This document shows, one piece after another, positions 1 through 7,750 of a stretch of 12,853 nucleotides of DNA. This DNA is from Larix sibirica (Eukaryota > Streptophyta > Pinopsida > Pinales > Pinaceae). The notes below the pieces were generated by a model. The model had not been told where the DNA came from. It saw only the letters and a program-made list of their open reading frames with translations, and did not search any database. Positions within the stretch are counted from its first letter, which is position 1. The number at the start of each line of letters is the position of its first letter. A program made the translations under genes and the position numbers. The stretch covers positions 19,131-31,983 of the forward strand of contig NWUY0300007325.1 in assembly GCA_004151065.3 (NCBI GenBank), in the 5' to 3' direction.

Positions 1-330
1 TAAGAGAGTTACATGTAGTTGGTTATTCAAGGTTGGTCATCTCCTTAATGTAAGGAATAATGTCAAGTGGAGATATGAATTTGCGTGGATTTTATGAGCA
101 TGGCAAAAAGGCAAACAAACATAATGAATAAACAAACAGGAAATCTCCTTCCATCACGTGAAGGGACCATAAACAGACAACATACGTCTCCTCAAAGCAG
201 GGATGGAACAAATCATTCAGATCAATTTGGGTTAAGGTTTTGGTATGGTGAAATGGAGGAGCTTTCGTCAAGGTTAATTGCTGTTTAAAATTGCTTGACA
301 GTCAGGTTATTTTTGTTTTTTGTTAAAATT
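1..330 (+). mobile_element. LINE relic, RNase H C-terminal part plus 3' region (copy A)
   Basis: A decayed piece of the C-terminal RNase H domain of a plant LINE, cut by the window start. Read with frame changes it gives VVGYSRLVI at about 15-41, matching the strand carrying the third catalytic Asp in plant LINE RNase H (normally G-D-S), and FHHV followed by an R-D-H-like stretch near 150-175, matching the H-x-Y-R-E-x-N motif. The same sequence recurs inverted at 977-1180 (about 90% identical over 200 bp) and, more diverged, at about 6486-6790. Several stops interrupt it, so it is not functional. The family assignment rests on peptide similarity to the better-preserved domains at 6324-6745 and 10409-11083 in this window. 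The 3' end is placed where similarity to copy B stops; no A tail is visible there. Confidence 0.6.
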
Positions 331-976
331 CCCCGTAGGAGCCATGGGAAGCCGAACAACATCAATAAGGTTGGCTGTTGAAAAATGTGGTTGAACCACC
401 CTGACAAAGGATCCAGTTGAGGACAGAGTCTCCAGATCTCCCTAGCAGAGGTGGTCAGATTGTCCACAAACTTTATTTAAATACGAGGATTTTGATGTCA
501 GGTTGACTAAATTTCAAAATATAATGGCCAACAAAACCTTAGCTCTAAGTTCCAGCAGACAGGAAGGAGAATTTCTTCACCGTCGCATGCAAGATACATC
601 TCATCTTTTGTATAAGCATCAATACTATTGCTAAAAGCTGGAAAACAATCTAATTGTCCATGAGATTCATTTAGATTCCAGGTTCAAAATATAATGCCCA
701 ACAATACCTTACAGCTCTAGCAGAGAAATTATTCACCATTGCATGCAAGATGAGAGGAGCAACCTTATTTTTTAAGAAATGTTAGGATCCCACAATTAAA
801 ATAAATGACATATCTGTTTCAAAAGTGAATCTGACAAATACTGAAGTCTTCGCAGCATCGATTCGATTATAGAAAAGGTTTATGCACTCAGCAACATTGT
901 ACTGTAAAATCCTACACCTATATGATGCTAGATCTGCAGCTATTCATTTTATAGGACTAAGAATCACCACCGAAAC
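331..976. other. Spacer between inverted LINE tails, no gene seen
   Basis: I see no gene here. The open frame on the minus strand at 285-467 has no recognisable motif and overlaps the LINE arm. Two features stand out: a diverged direct repeat (513-605 and 683-757) and a 15-base string at 857-871 that recurs exactly at 1613-1627. In the second place it lies in the LINE linker coding region, so 857-905 may be a tiny LINE scrap. The predicted peptides agree there (IDSII, then KVY and SN), although the match is short. Confidence 0.5.
513..757. repeat. Diverged direct repeat, units 513-605 and 683-757
   Basis: Both units start with ttcaaaatataatg and share blocks around CCAACAA.ACCTT, AGCTCTA and GCATGCAAGAT. 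The offset is 170 bp. Several indels separate them, so this is an old duplication or two copies of an unknown repeat. Confidence 0.7.
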
Positions 977-1180
977 AATTTTAACAAAAAAACCGAAATA
1001 ACCTGACTGTCGAGCAAATTTTAAACAGCAATTAACCTCGACGAAAGCTCCTTCATTTCACCAACCCAAAACCTTAACCAAAATTGATCTGAATGATTTG
1101 TTCCATCCCTGCTTTGAGAAGACTTATGTTGTCTGTTTATGGTCCCTATACGTGATGGAAGGAGATCTCTTGTTTGTTTG
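977..1180 (-). mobile_element. LINE relic, RNase H tail and 3' region (copy B, inverted)
   Basis: Reverse complement of the tail seen at 131-330. It holds the HHV motif at the RNase H C-terminus and about 120 bp of following sequence. Similarity begins abruptly at about 1180 and ends at about 977. Upstream of it on the minus strand (1181-1590) I cannot find the rest of the RNase H domain, so this copy is 5'-truncated or was cut by a later rearrangement. Stops and frame breaks show it is non-functional. Confidence 0.6.
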
Positions 1181-1590
1181 AGAAGACATATCGATGATTT
1201 TCCCTATTGCTTGAAGTGTAAATTGGAGTATCTTCTGGGGTTTCTATGCACAAGCAAGGTTGATGCTAGCATTGTTGGTCTAACACAAGCTCAAAGATTA
1301 GTTTTCTTGGTAAAGTTGGTGAGTTTATGTTTATTTGATGATTGAATGGTGGTTGTAATGCTGCATTTTTTCTCAGGGTTTCTTACCAGCCGGTAGAAAA
1401 TGCTGCATTGAATGGTAGTTGTAATGCTGCATTTTTTCTGATCTTTGATGATTGAATGCTGGTTGTAATGCTGGATTTTTTCTGATCCAGGTTTTCTTAT
1501 CAGCCTTTAGTCAACTTTTGTATGGTAGAAAATGCCCCTTGGAAGGAGTTCTCTTATTCGGGCCTTGCCTAAGTTAGGCTCCACCAACGA
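1181..1590. other. Unassigned stretch, nested repeats, no supported gene
   Basis: A 68-codon open frame on the plus strand (1139-1345) begins inside copy B and has no motif I recognise. A sequence resembling a GT donor (tggtgagttt, about 1317-1326) lies within it, but that alone is not evidence for an exon. The rest is the repeat described at 1336-1545. Confidence 0.4.
1336..1545. repeat. Nested direct repeats around TTGTAATGCTG
   Basis: The motif GGTTGTAATGCTG followed by CATTTTTTCT or a close variant occurs three times (about 1339-1373, 1409-1441 and 1449-1489). A larger unit including TTTCTTA.CAGCC and GGTAGAAAATG occurs twice. This is a small local amplification with about 10% divergence between units. 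Confidence 0.75.
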
Positions 1591-2012
1591 ACCCTTAAAA
1601 AGTCAATCAGTGATCGATTCGATTATAAAGGTTAATTAAAAGGTCTACTTGGCATCTAATATGTGGATTGGGTTATCTGAGGCTTATTCTAGTATGGGAA
1701 ACTGGCTAGCGTGGAAAGTGGGGAATGGCTGCGAACTGAGACTGGGAGTGGACCCATTTATTGGTGCAGATGAGGGGCCTATAAGCTTTTGGATGACACT
1801 GTTTGGGCTTTGAAGAACAGGGGTTACAGTTTTTAAATCAAGTGAAAAGGCAAATTACTGGGCCATCTGAAAATCAGTATTGGTTGTTAGCTGAGGATCT
1901 GAGGTTGGACCATGTCTCTGGGGTGAATGGGATCCCTATATTAAGAGTTTAAGACATTGGTATTAGGCTTTCTGAGCAGGATGATGATATTACCTGGTCA
2001 TGGGGTGTAACA

Positions 2013-2282
2013 TTGGGTCAGGCAAGCACAAAATTGGCCTATGAGGCCATCACTTTTATTTGTGTAGAATCAATGGAGAAATGGTGGCATAAGCAGTTAT
2101 GGAAGTGGAATTCCCCCATCAAACTAAAGTGCTTTTGCTGGCTGGCTTTGGAGAATAAGAGAATGACTGGGGATATTTATTACAAAAGAGGTGGATATGG
2201 ACCTATCTATTGTCCACTTTGCAAAAGAGATGATGAAGCGGTGGACCGTTTACTTGTGCATTGTCCTGTTACTGATCATTGA
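2013..2282 (+). pseudogene. zf-RVT (zinc-binding RT-associated) region of the plus-strand LINE
   Basis: An open stretch within the LINE relic. It matches the zinc-binding domain that lies between reverse transcriptase and RNase H in plant LINEs. Visible landmarks are KWWHKQLWKWNSP at 2079-2117, a KCFCWLAL core, a C-P-L-C pair at 2211-2222 and the H-C pair LLVHC ending at 2264. The expected zinc ligands are therefore present. The frame begins with a non-ATG codon, runs out of the upstream linker and ends in a stop at 2280-2282, just before a frame change into the RNase H part. It is a domain remnant, not a gene of its own. Confidence 0.75.
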
Positions 2283-2321
2283 TCAAGTTTGGTTAGAAGT
2301 AACTAGAAGTCTCAAGACAGC

Positions 2322-3109
2322 TTGCAGATGGGACATGGCTCTTTAGATGAATGTTTAAAACATTGGGGTGCTAAAATAGTAATTCCTATAGATCTGCCTT
2401 CATATTTCATTTGGGGGATTTGGAGGCACAGGAATTTGGTCCTGTTTGTGAATGCTCAGTTTCTCACCTACAGGGCATGTGCCAGTATAGTTGAGACGTA
2501 CAAAGAGTATCCAAGGAACATAGTGATTACTTCTTCTAGGATCATTACTGCTCTGACCTTCTCAGGAGCAATTCTCATTGGTTTTTTGGATGGAGCCTCA
2601 CAGCTGGGGCATTGTGGCTCTGGAATGAGAAGCTCTGCAATGACTACTATCATAGTATCCAAGGAACATAGTGATTACTTCTTCTAGGGTCATTACTGCT
2701 CTGACCTTCTCATGAGCAATTCTCATTGGTTTTTTGGATGGAGCCTCACAGCTGGGGCATTGTGGCTCTGCAATGACTATCAGAGTCGGTGGCAATCTTA
2801 TGGATGGGTAGTTGTGATGGTTCCAAAACTAGAGATGAGCTAATGGCATTTTGGGGAATTCTCTTTTTCACATATGATAAAGGAATAGTTTCATTACAAG
2901 TGGCAGGGTACTCCAAGGTGGTTATGGACTGGTCAGCTGGGAATTCTAATATTCGAGTGGCTATTCTGGTTCAATGGATGCAAAGGATCGGGCAGTTTCA
3001 GGCCAAGTTGAATTTCTTAAATTACAAGCATATTTTCAGACAATTCAATTCTGAAGCAGATTTATTATCCAAAAAAGCTATTGGACTGCTAGAGGGGCAA
3101 TTGCTATGA
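2322..3109 (+). pseudogene. RNase H domain of the plus-strand LINE, duplicated and mutated
   Basis: Remnant of the LINE C-terminal RNase H, which in active elements helps remove template RNA. The first part (2322-2687) runs through SYFIWGIWRHRNLVLF to FLDGASQLGHCGSG, the first-Asp motif. The second part (2789-3109) has DELMAFWG (Glu kept), VAGYSKVVMDW (the usual G-D-S is G-Y-S, Tyr codon 2909-2911) and YKHIFRQFNSEADLLSK (His, Arg, Asn and last Asp kept). Between them a 148-bp tandem duplication repeats the first-Asp motif and shifts the frame. The domain cannot be translated intact, and one catalytic Asp is missing. Confidence 0.8.
2506..2780 (+). repeat. 148-bp tandem duplication inside the RNase H region
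   Basis: Unit 1 is 2506-2653 and unit 2 starts at 2654. The units differ at only two positions by eye apart from a 15-base segment (about 2620-2634) present in unit 1 and absent from unit 2. That segment lies between two GCTCTG copies, as expected for a deletion between short direct repeats. The period is not a multiple of three, so the duplication breaks the frame. Confidence 0.95.
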
Positions 3110-3511
3110 AGAGATCAAGGACAAACATCTGATTTCAAAGGGAACAGTTCAGGCTTTACTAGTTTGAATCTTGAGGGTAAATTAGTTCTGTTTAGATCTC
3201 TCTGTTCTCTTCTTGGGTTATGTTTGGACAGCATGTGCTAGAAGCAGTTTTTTTTAGATTCTGTAGTCTGCAATATATTGGATCTAATAGTGGCTGGGGG
3301 CTTGAGGCCTGCCCTGAAGGACTGTTATGAATATGTTGTAATTGCTCTGTCTTTTTTTTTGAGCTCATGTGAGTCAAACAGGTTCTGTTGTGTATATGCT
3401 TAGAGAATTTTTTTGTAAATGACTTGTCAATATTTTTTATATCTCTGTAATGTTCTCTTTTATTCAGCTTAATGAATAACAAGAAGCAGTCTTCTTCCTG
3501 GTGAAAAAAAA
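3110..3511 (+). other. 3' UTR and A tail of the plus-strand LINE
   Basis: After the RNase H stop the sequence has no frame continuity and becomes T-rich, with TTTATTCAGCTTAATGAATA at about 3460-3479. It ends in CTTCCTGGTG plus eight A at 3504-3511. The minus-strand LINE ends in a comparable way (TTTTCCAAGG plus seven A, complement of 9193-9209). A 109-codon minus-strand open frame at 3192-3521 is antisense to this UTR and shows no domain. Confidence 0.65.
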
Positions 3512-3637
3512 CCATGGACAATTAATCTATTTTTTCGGCTAGGCACCAGTATCAATGCTTTACAAAAAGATGAAATGTTCATCACAACTACAACTGCCAA
3601 AGAAAAATTACTTCTGGACATTTTGAGTGGACACTGC

Positions 3638-3672
3638 ACCCATCATCATCAGGGGATCTCTTGATGATGGGT
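3638..3672. repeat. Short perfect inverted repeat
   Basis: ACCCATCATCA at 3638-3648 pairs with TGATGATGGGT at 3662-3672 around a 13-base loop. It has 11 perfect base pairs and no T tract typical of a terminator, so no function is assigned. Confidence 0.8.
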
Positions 3673-3678
3673 GGATTA

Positions 3679-3788
3679 TACACTTGAAATGTTGGGAAGA
3701 TTATAACTTATCAACAGTGTATTTCGTGGAGTGTACACTTGAAATGTTGGGAAGATTATAAACTATCAGCAATGTATTTCTAGAAACT
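3679..3788. repeat. 55-bp tandem duplication
   Basis: Units at 3679-3733 and 3734-3788 both begin TACACTTGAAATGTTGGG and continue AAGATTATAA. They diverge mainly in the last 10 bases. No coding context. Confidence 0.92.
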
Positions 3789-4730
3789 TATTTACAATAA
3801 ATCTCTCCCAAAAGCTCTGTAAGGTATGTAATAAGTCCTATTGTGGCAGATTCTCAAGTAAATCGTGTGGCCTTAATTCATACTGAATTTGAACAATGTG
3901 ATGAGGTACTATGTTATGCCGTAAATAGTTTTTTGACAAGAATTGATTCATACATTTGTATGAAAGTGAATCCCATGTTGACTTGTAGTTTGGTTTCCAA
4001 ATAGAACGGAAACAATAAATCACTTCACTGTAGAGTTTGGAACATGTAAAAGGTCCTTTGTGACCATCCTATAGTGGACTCATTGTGCAAGTTGCATTGA
4101 ACACATAGATTCATAGTGTCATGCGGAATATGATAAATAGGAAGACCCATTTGACACCACCTCACCAATTCGAGACAAAGGTGATGCTTGTCAATGCAAA
4201 TGATGAGTTATGATGCATGATTTTGAGAAAATGACATAGGGATAGGGGCATGCTTATCAAGGGTTTTAACAGGGGAGTGATAATGCATATCTGTGATGCT
4301 AGAACTTTCTATTGTAATAATGTTTTGTGTGTTTATCTCACATTGGTTGTGAGAAATGTTTTGTGATATCACAGAAATATGAATATACCATGGTCCTTAT
4401 GCCAATAAGAACTAAAATATAGTAGTGTCTCCTACTAAGGTAAATGGTTGATTGATTGCACATTGAACATTCTTGTTTTCTTGACCTTGTTTTCCTTTGT
4501 AGGATTTGTGAACACATAAGAGAGCAAGGTTGATCTAAAAAGCATGCTCGTTACAAACAATCAACCATTTTAATAATGGGAGACATCTCTTGAGGTTAAA
4601 ACAATTACAATTATATGGAGAAGGCAATTAGTTGTATGTGGAAATTAAGTCTGTTGCCAGAGCAGGGAACCAAAAATATCTGTATAAAGGTATTTAAACC
4701 ACTGATGAATTTTTGTTCATTTCTTGAAAT

Positions 4731-4838
4731 TGAGACCAAAAAGAAAGCTGCATAAGATGCTTATATCACTGATGAAGGCTTTATCAAGCATTTATCAATC
4801 GCTTAAGCATCTTTTATGCAGGTTTCTTTTTGGTCTCA
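4731..4838. repeat. 108-nt foldback with a stem of about 33 bp
   Basis: The left arm (4731-4763) pairs with the right arm (4804-4838). Sixteen bases (TGAGACCAAAAAGAAA) match perfectly at the base, then there is one mismatch, then CTGCATAA, a two-base bulge and GATGCTTA. The loop is 40 nt. Size and shape would suit either a MITE-like hairpin or a plant microRNA-type precursor, but there is no evidence of transcription and no target-site duplication that I can see. The right arm also has diverged direct copies downstream (4873 and 4955), which favours a repeat origin. Confidence 0.85.
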
Positions 4839-5036
4839 TTTACATATGAAACGAACCTTCATAAAGGGATGGTAAGTATCTTTTCTGTAGATTTTCTTCT
4901 GGTTCCTTGCTTTTAGGAAACATTTGAAAATGAGACAAATATTCATCAATGTTTTAAAGCATCCTTTATGCAGATTTCTTTGTGGTTACCTGCTCTTGTG
5001 AAACACTAATCTCAATACCACATCAATGCTATATGG
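4804..5036. repeat. Three diverged tandem units sharing the foldback arm
   Basis: Units start near 4804, 4873 and 4955. Each begins TAAG.ATC or AAAGCATCC, followed by TTTTATGCAGGTTTCTTT-like sequence, GGT and, further on, a GAAAC block. Identity between units is roughly 70-80% by eye. They overlap the start of the next repeat at 5000. Confidence 0.65.
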
Positions 5037-5220
5037 ATTTTCATAAAAATTATGAATTTAATTCTTACTATGATAATTGAAACATAACTAAAAAATGACA
5101 ATATTGAGAAACACTAATCTCAATACAACTTGTATGCTATATGGGTTTTCACAAAAATTATGAATTTAATTTCTACTATGTTAATTGAAAGTGAAACATA
5201 ACTAAAAAATGAATGAAAGT
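5000..5220. repeat. 108-bp tandem duplication
   Basis: Units start at 5000 and 5108 with GAAACACTAATCTCAATAC and end with AAACATAACTAAAAAATGA. About 90% identical, with a few small indels. AT-rich and without coding signs. Confidence 0.92.
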
Positions 5221-5442
5221 TTTTAGGGAGTATGCATTTTATTCCCATTGCCACGTTTTCAACAAAATCATGACATAAAAGAAAAAAGGACTTGGCCAGA
5301 CAACTGAATCTGTTCATGTTTTTTGGTTAGTTTTATTGTAAAGTCTCATGTAGGAATTTTTTGATTAACAGCCAGCTACATGAAAACCCTTGCTTAGGAA
5401 GTCATTTGAACTTCCATACCTCTTTGAACCATCAGTCCATAG

Positions 5443-5580
5443 CTTGGACCCCTTATTCTTCTCTTAGAGCTTTTATGCCATAATTACTGGATTCCTTGAC
5501 CACTTGGACCCTTATTCTTCTCTTAGAGCTTTATACCCTAATTTTGTAGTGTAACCCTCCCTACTGGATTCCTTGACCAT
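5443..5580. repeat. Tandem duplication within the minus-strand LINE fragment
   Basis: Units 5443-5502 and 5503-5580 both start CTTGGACCC and carry TTATTCTTCTCTTAGAGCTT and TACTGGATTCCTTGACCA. The second unit has about 18 extra bases in the middle, which include the LINE coding stretch around TTTGTAGTGTAACC. Confidence 0.92.
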
Positions 5581-5879
5581 ACTAGTTCACCTTTATTATC
5601 TTTTATCGAAAATTGGCTGTATTTTGGAGTATGACAATAATTTTCCCACAGTGGCCCCTCATCATCTATGAAGACCAAAGTTGCAGCCGATAGCCATTCA
5701 TGGTTGAGTATATTGGATTTTACTGGGTCAGCTATTGATGTGAATAGATAAAGTCTCTTTTTCTTTAGTGCTTCCACTTACCTTGGCAGTTGAAAACAGT
5801 CATCACACTCTCTACCCAATGGTCGTCCCCTATTCTCATTATATTTCCAGCGCGCATTTTCCAGATAAACCATGAAGCC

Positions 5880-5990
5880 AAAATCATTGCCTTCCAAATT
5901 ACAGAACATTATTAAATGATGTCCTTCACGATACAAAATCATTGCCTTCAAAATTGCAGAAGCATTATTAAATGATTTCCTTCAAGAGCC
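5880..5990. repeat. 55-bp tandem duplication within the minus-strand LINE fragment
   Basis: Units 5880-5934 and 5935-5990 share AAAATCATTGCCTTC, TTATTAAATGAT and CCTTCA. The duplication inserts a copy of the SAILKAM-coding piece and is one cause of the broken frame. Confidence 0.9.
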
Positions 5991-6121
5991 AAGCCACTCT
6001 TGAGTGATTGGGATGCAATATATAAAAAAGTTTTTAATATCAGTTTGGAAAATGAAAATCTTCATAATATTCAATATAGCATGACAGGAGATCTAAACTC
6101 TCGAGTCGTCAACAATATTCC

Positions 6122-6950
6122 TTATAAATGAGGCCTCAGCAGGCTCAACAAGTTCTCTTGCTTTGGATGGTCTGGTTGGTTAAAAATGTCACTATTTTTC
6201 AAGATAAGACCTTCACCCCAGATGTAGCCCCTTTTATAAGATAAAAGGAGCCTACACAATCCATACTGACAATAAAATACAGAAAAATCCAGGAATTCCG
6301 CGATAAGTCCAGACCTCATTTTTTTTGTTTGAGCATTGCAGAAATCCTAAGAGAGAGTTGAGCAGGAGGCGTTCTACAGTGAGATGGATGCATTTTAACT
6401 GTATCTTGGTAAACAAAAAAAACAAGGAAGCGCATATCAAGGCAATCATGGTTCCTTTGTCCTTTGCATTGGAAAAAGAGAGTCACGGGTTGCTGGTTAT
6501 TCAAAGTTGGTCATCTCCTATGAATGGAAGGGAAAATGGCAAGTGGATATTTGAATCTATATTGGAACTATAGCTTTGGTGCTGAAATATTGCTTTCATG
6601 AGATCTCCTTTCATCATGTGTTAAAGGGAAACATAGACTAATAACAGATAGCCTCTCAAAGCATAAATGACCAATGGGATCAAAATTATGGAAATAAAAT
6701 TTTGGGATGGTGAATTGGAAGAGCTTTCCAATACTTTTAATGATAATCATTGTTTCCAAATGCTTGACAGTCTTTGGACTATTCCTATTTAATGTTATGA
6801 ATGTATAGGCCGTGACTTTTGGTCCAATAATATGATGTAAAGACATATAATCGAAGGCCATCAGTATACATCTTGTAGGGAAATGTAATATTGCAGTATA
6901 TATGGTTAGAAAGTGTACAAGCTTTTACTGTAATAAAATTGATCTTAGTG
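6122..6950 (+). mobile_element. LINE relic, pre-RNase H to 3' UTR, plus strand (copy C)
   Basis: The 3' part of a plant LINE. LLLWMVWLVKNVTIFQDK at 6155-6208 aligns with the stretch just upstream of RNase H in the minus-strand LINE (IIIWGLWIARNQKIFQEK). RNase H follows: the first-Asp motif F-D-G-A-S-Q is decayed to codons TTT GTT TGA GCA (6324-6335), the second strand reads VPLSFALEKESHGLLVI (about 6451-6500), and GYSKLVI has Tyr at 6498-6500. HHV lies near 6610, and a tail ends near 6745. The rest resembles a 3' UTR; its end is uncertain, perhaps near AATAAAATTGATCTTAGTG at 6933-6951. Part of this (6486-6790) is the diverged third copy of the 1-330 sequence. Stops and frame changes are numerous. 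Confidence 0.7.
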
Positions 6951-7532
6951 AAGACACCATAATTCTCATGGGGCAGAAAACACTGTTTTTATTGTACTAA
7001 GATAGGCTGAAAACACAGCCTTGTTGGCTCAGCTCTAGTGCCACTACTGGTGGATAGGTATGGTCTGTTTACTATGCTAATTTTTCGTAAAATGCAGGGG
7101 TTTGAACATCTTTAGATGGTTATGGAAGGTTTTATGATGATCTGCTTATATCATGTATACTTTGATTCTTATGAATAAGTATCTATTTTCAGGTGGTTGC
7201 GATATTGCTTGCATTAAACACATTTGATCGCACTGTCATATCGCTTCCTACAGTACCTACCGCCTTCACTGCCAACTGTTCTCACACCACCTTCATCGCC
7301 CACTGTTATCACAGCCTTGAAATGTTCGGCATGCAAATGGCAAATCATGGCTAACAGGCCATGTGCCATGGCTAGCCACAATGAGACATATTCTTTGGAC
7401 ACCTGTCTGTGCTTACAATATGCTTTACTTTGCCCAAAAAATGACATGTTCATGTATATCCATCATTAACACACTTGACTTGCCCCATCCACCTCTTGAC
7501 AGTGCGATTGTTTGTGTGATTTTACGTTGGCT
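6951..7532. other. Region upstream of the BUD13-like exon
   Basis: No convincing gene. Overlapping small open frames at 7214-7551 lack motifs. The last 30 bases before 7533 would be 5' UTR of the downstream exon. A pyrimidine-rich run ending in CTTGACAG (AG at 7501-7502) could be the acceptor of a 5'-UTR intron, but this is weak. I could not identify a TATA box or other promoter element with confidence. Confidence 0.4.
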
Positions 7533-7750
7533 ATGTCAACACCATCCCTGAAGGAGTATCTAAAAAAATTTAGCTCCTACGAGAAACCAAAATCCAAATC
7601 AATTAATAATAAGATGAAGAAACCCCATGAATCTATTGTTGTTTCAGTAGCAAATAAGTTCAACAGCGGATCCTCCTGTGTGCACATCGTGGACCAGGAT
7701 CCGCTGTGGCAGGCTGAAATTAAGGATGACTCCATCCAGGAGGACTCGAG
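7533..7750 (+). CDS. BUD13: BUD13-like protein, first coding exon (partial gene)
   Basis: N-terminal exon of a BUD13-like protein. In yeast and animals, Bud13 is a subunit of the RES (retention and splicing) complex, bound to the activated spliceosome in the nucleus. The 72 complete codons start MSTPSLKEYLKKF, the LK-EYL-KKY type opening of plant BUD13 proteins. A basic Lys/Ser-rich stretch follows (residues 14-33), then VHIVDQDPLWQ at residues 50-60 (7680-7712), matching the conserved I-V-D-x-D-x-x-W motif, and an acidic tail. The ATG at 7533 is the first in this frame and has G at -3. The exon ends GAG|GTGAGG; without splicing, TGA at 7752-7754 would stop translation at once. The splice leaves a codon split after two bases. 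No later exon is found in the window. A truncated gene copy is possible but nothing in the exon is broken. Confidence 0.72.

Larger units (their letters stand above)
131..1180. repeat. Long inverted repeat, arms 131-330 and 977-1180
   Basis: The left arm (131-330) and the reverse complement of the right arm (977-1180) align over about 200 bp with roughly 15-17 mismatches and a few single-base indels by eye. The spacer is 646 bp. Both arms are the RNase H tail and 3' region of a LINE, so the likeliest origin is two insertions of related copies in opposite orientation, not a transposon with terminal inverted repeats. A transcript crossing both arms could fold into a long double-stranded stem. 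Confidence 0.85.
1590..3511 (+). mobile_element. 5'-truncated plant LINE relic, plus strand
   Basis: The 3' part of a plant non-LTR retrotransposon. Reading left to right it has the post-RT linker (SVIDSII at about 1607-1627, then NWLAWKVGNG and LRLGVDPFIG, 1700-1770), a zf-RVT region (2082-2270), the RNase H domain (about 2583-3090), a 3' UTR and an A8 tail at 3504-3511. The same order of motifs is found on the minus strand at 9193-12853, which supports one family. The reading frame changes at least three times (near 1780, 1950 and 2283) and has several stops, so the copy is dead. The reverse transcriptase itself is missing, as is usual for 5'-truncated LINE insertions. I found no target-site duplication next to the A tail. 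Confidence 0.85.
3512..4730. other. Intergenic stretch, no gene seen
   Basis: No open frame here has a recognisable motif; the 61-codon minus-strand frame at 3838-4023 is short and featureless. Recognisable structure is limited to a small hairpin (3638-3672), a 55-bp tandem repeat (3679-3788), a possible polypurine tract/LTR start (4271-4279), a short stem at 4336-4354 and a 12-base palindrome at 4362-4373. Confidence 0.6.
5320..6095 (-). mobile_element. Internal LINE fragment on the minus strand (linker and zf-RVT)
   Basis: A decayed internal piece of a plant LINE. On the minus strand from 6095 downwards it shows a linker segment (KSFNNASAILKAM, about 5942-5980), then FIWKMRAGNIMRIGDDHW at 5816-5869, which matches LAWKVGNG..LRLGVDPF in the plus-strand LINE, then VWSRNPVGRVTLQN at 5541-5582, matching WNKTTGGFYTPKLGY in the minus-strand LINE. 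Finally comes WFKEVWKFK at 5405-5431 with a C-W-L-L core, the start of zf-RVT. Internal duplications (5443-5580 and 5880-5990), stops and frameshifts break it. RT and RNase H are absent from this strand; the matching 3' part lies next door on the plus strand at 6122 onwards. Confidence 0.7.

Noticed and set aside
285-467. A 60-codon minus-strand open frame in the spacer of the inverted repeat
   Set aside because: It has no motif, overlaps the LINE arm, and has no supporting splice or start context.
1139-1345. A 68-codon plus-strand open frame with a GT donor-like site near its end
   Set aside because: It starts inside the LINE tail, has no recognisable motif, and a donor-like string alone is common by chance.
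857-1627. The 15-base direct repeat read as a target-site duplication around a 740-bp insertion
   Set aside because: The right copy lies inside continuous LINE coding sequence, and no A tail or terminal structure adjoins either copy.
3192-3521. A 109-codon minus-strand open frame
   Set aside because: It is antisense to the 3' UTR and A tail of the plus-strand LINE and has a low-complexity Lys/His/Ser composition. It is best explained as a chance open frame.
6122-6319. A 65-codon minus-strand open frame in the LINE junction area
   Set aside because: The plus strand of this stretch matches the conserved pre-RNase H segment of the other LINEs, so the minus-strand frame is a shadow.
7214-7551. 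Overlapping small open frames on both strands just upstream of the BUD13-like exon
   Set aside because: They are 60-80 codons, overlap each other on both strands, begin at arbitrary codons and show no domain or conserved motif.
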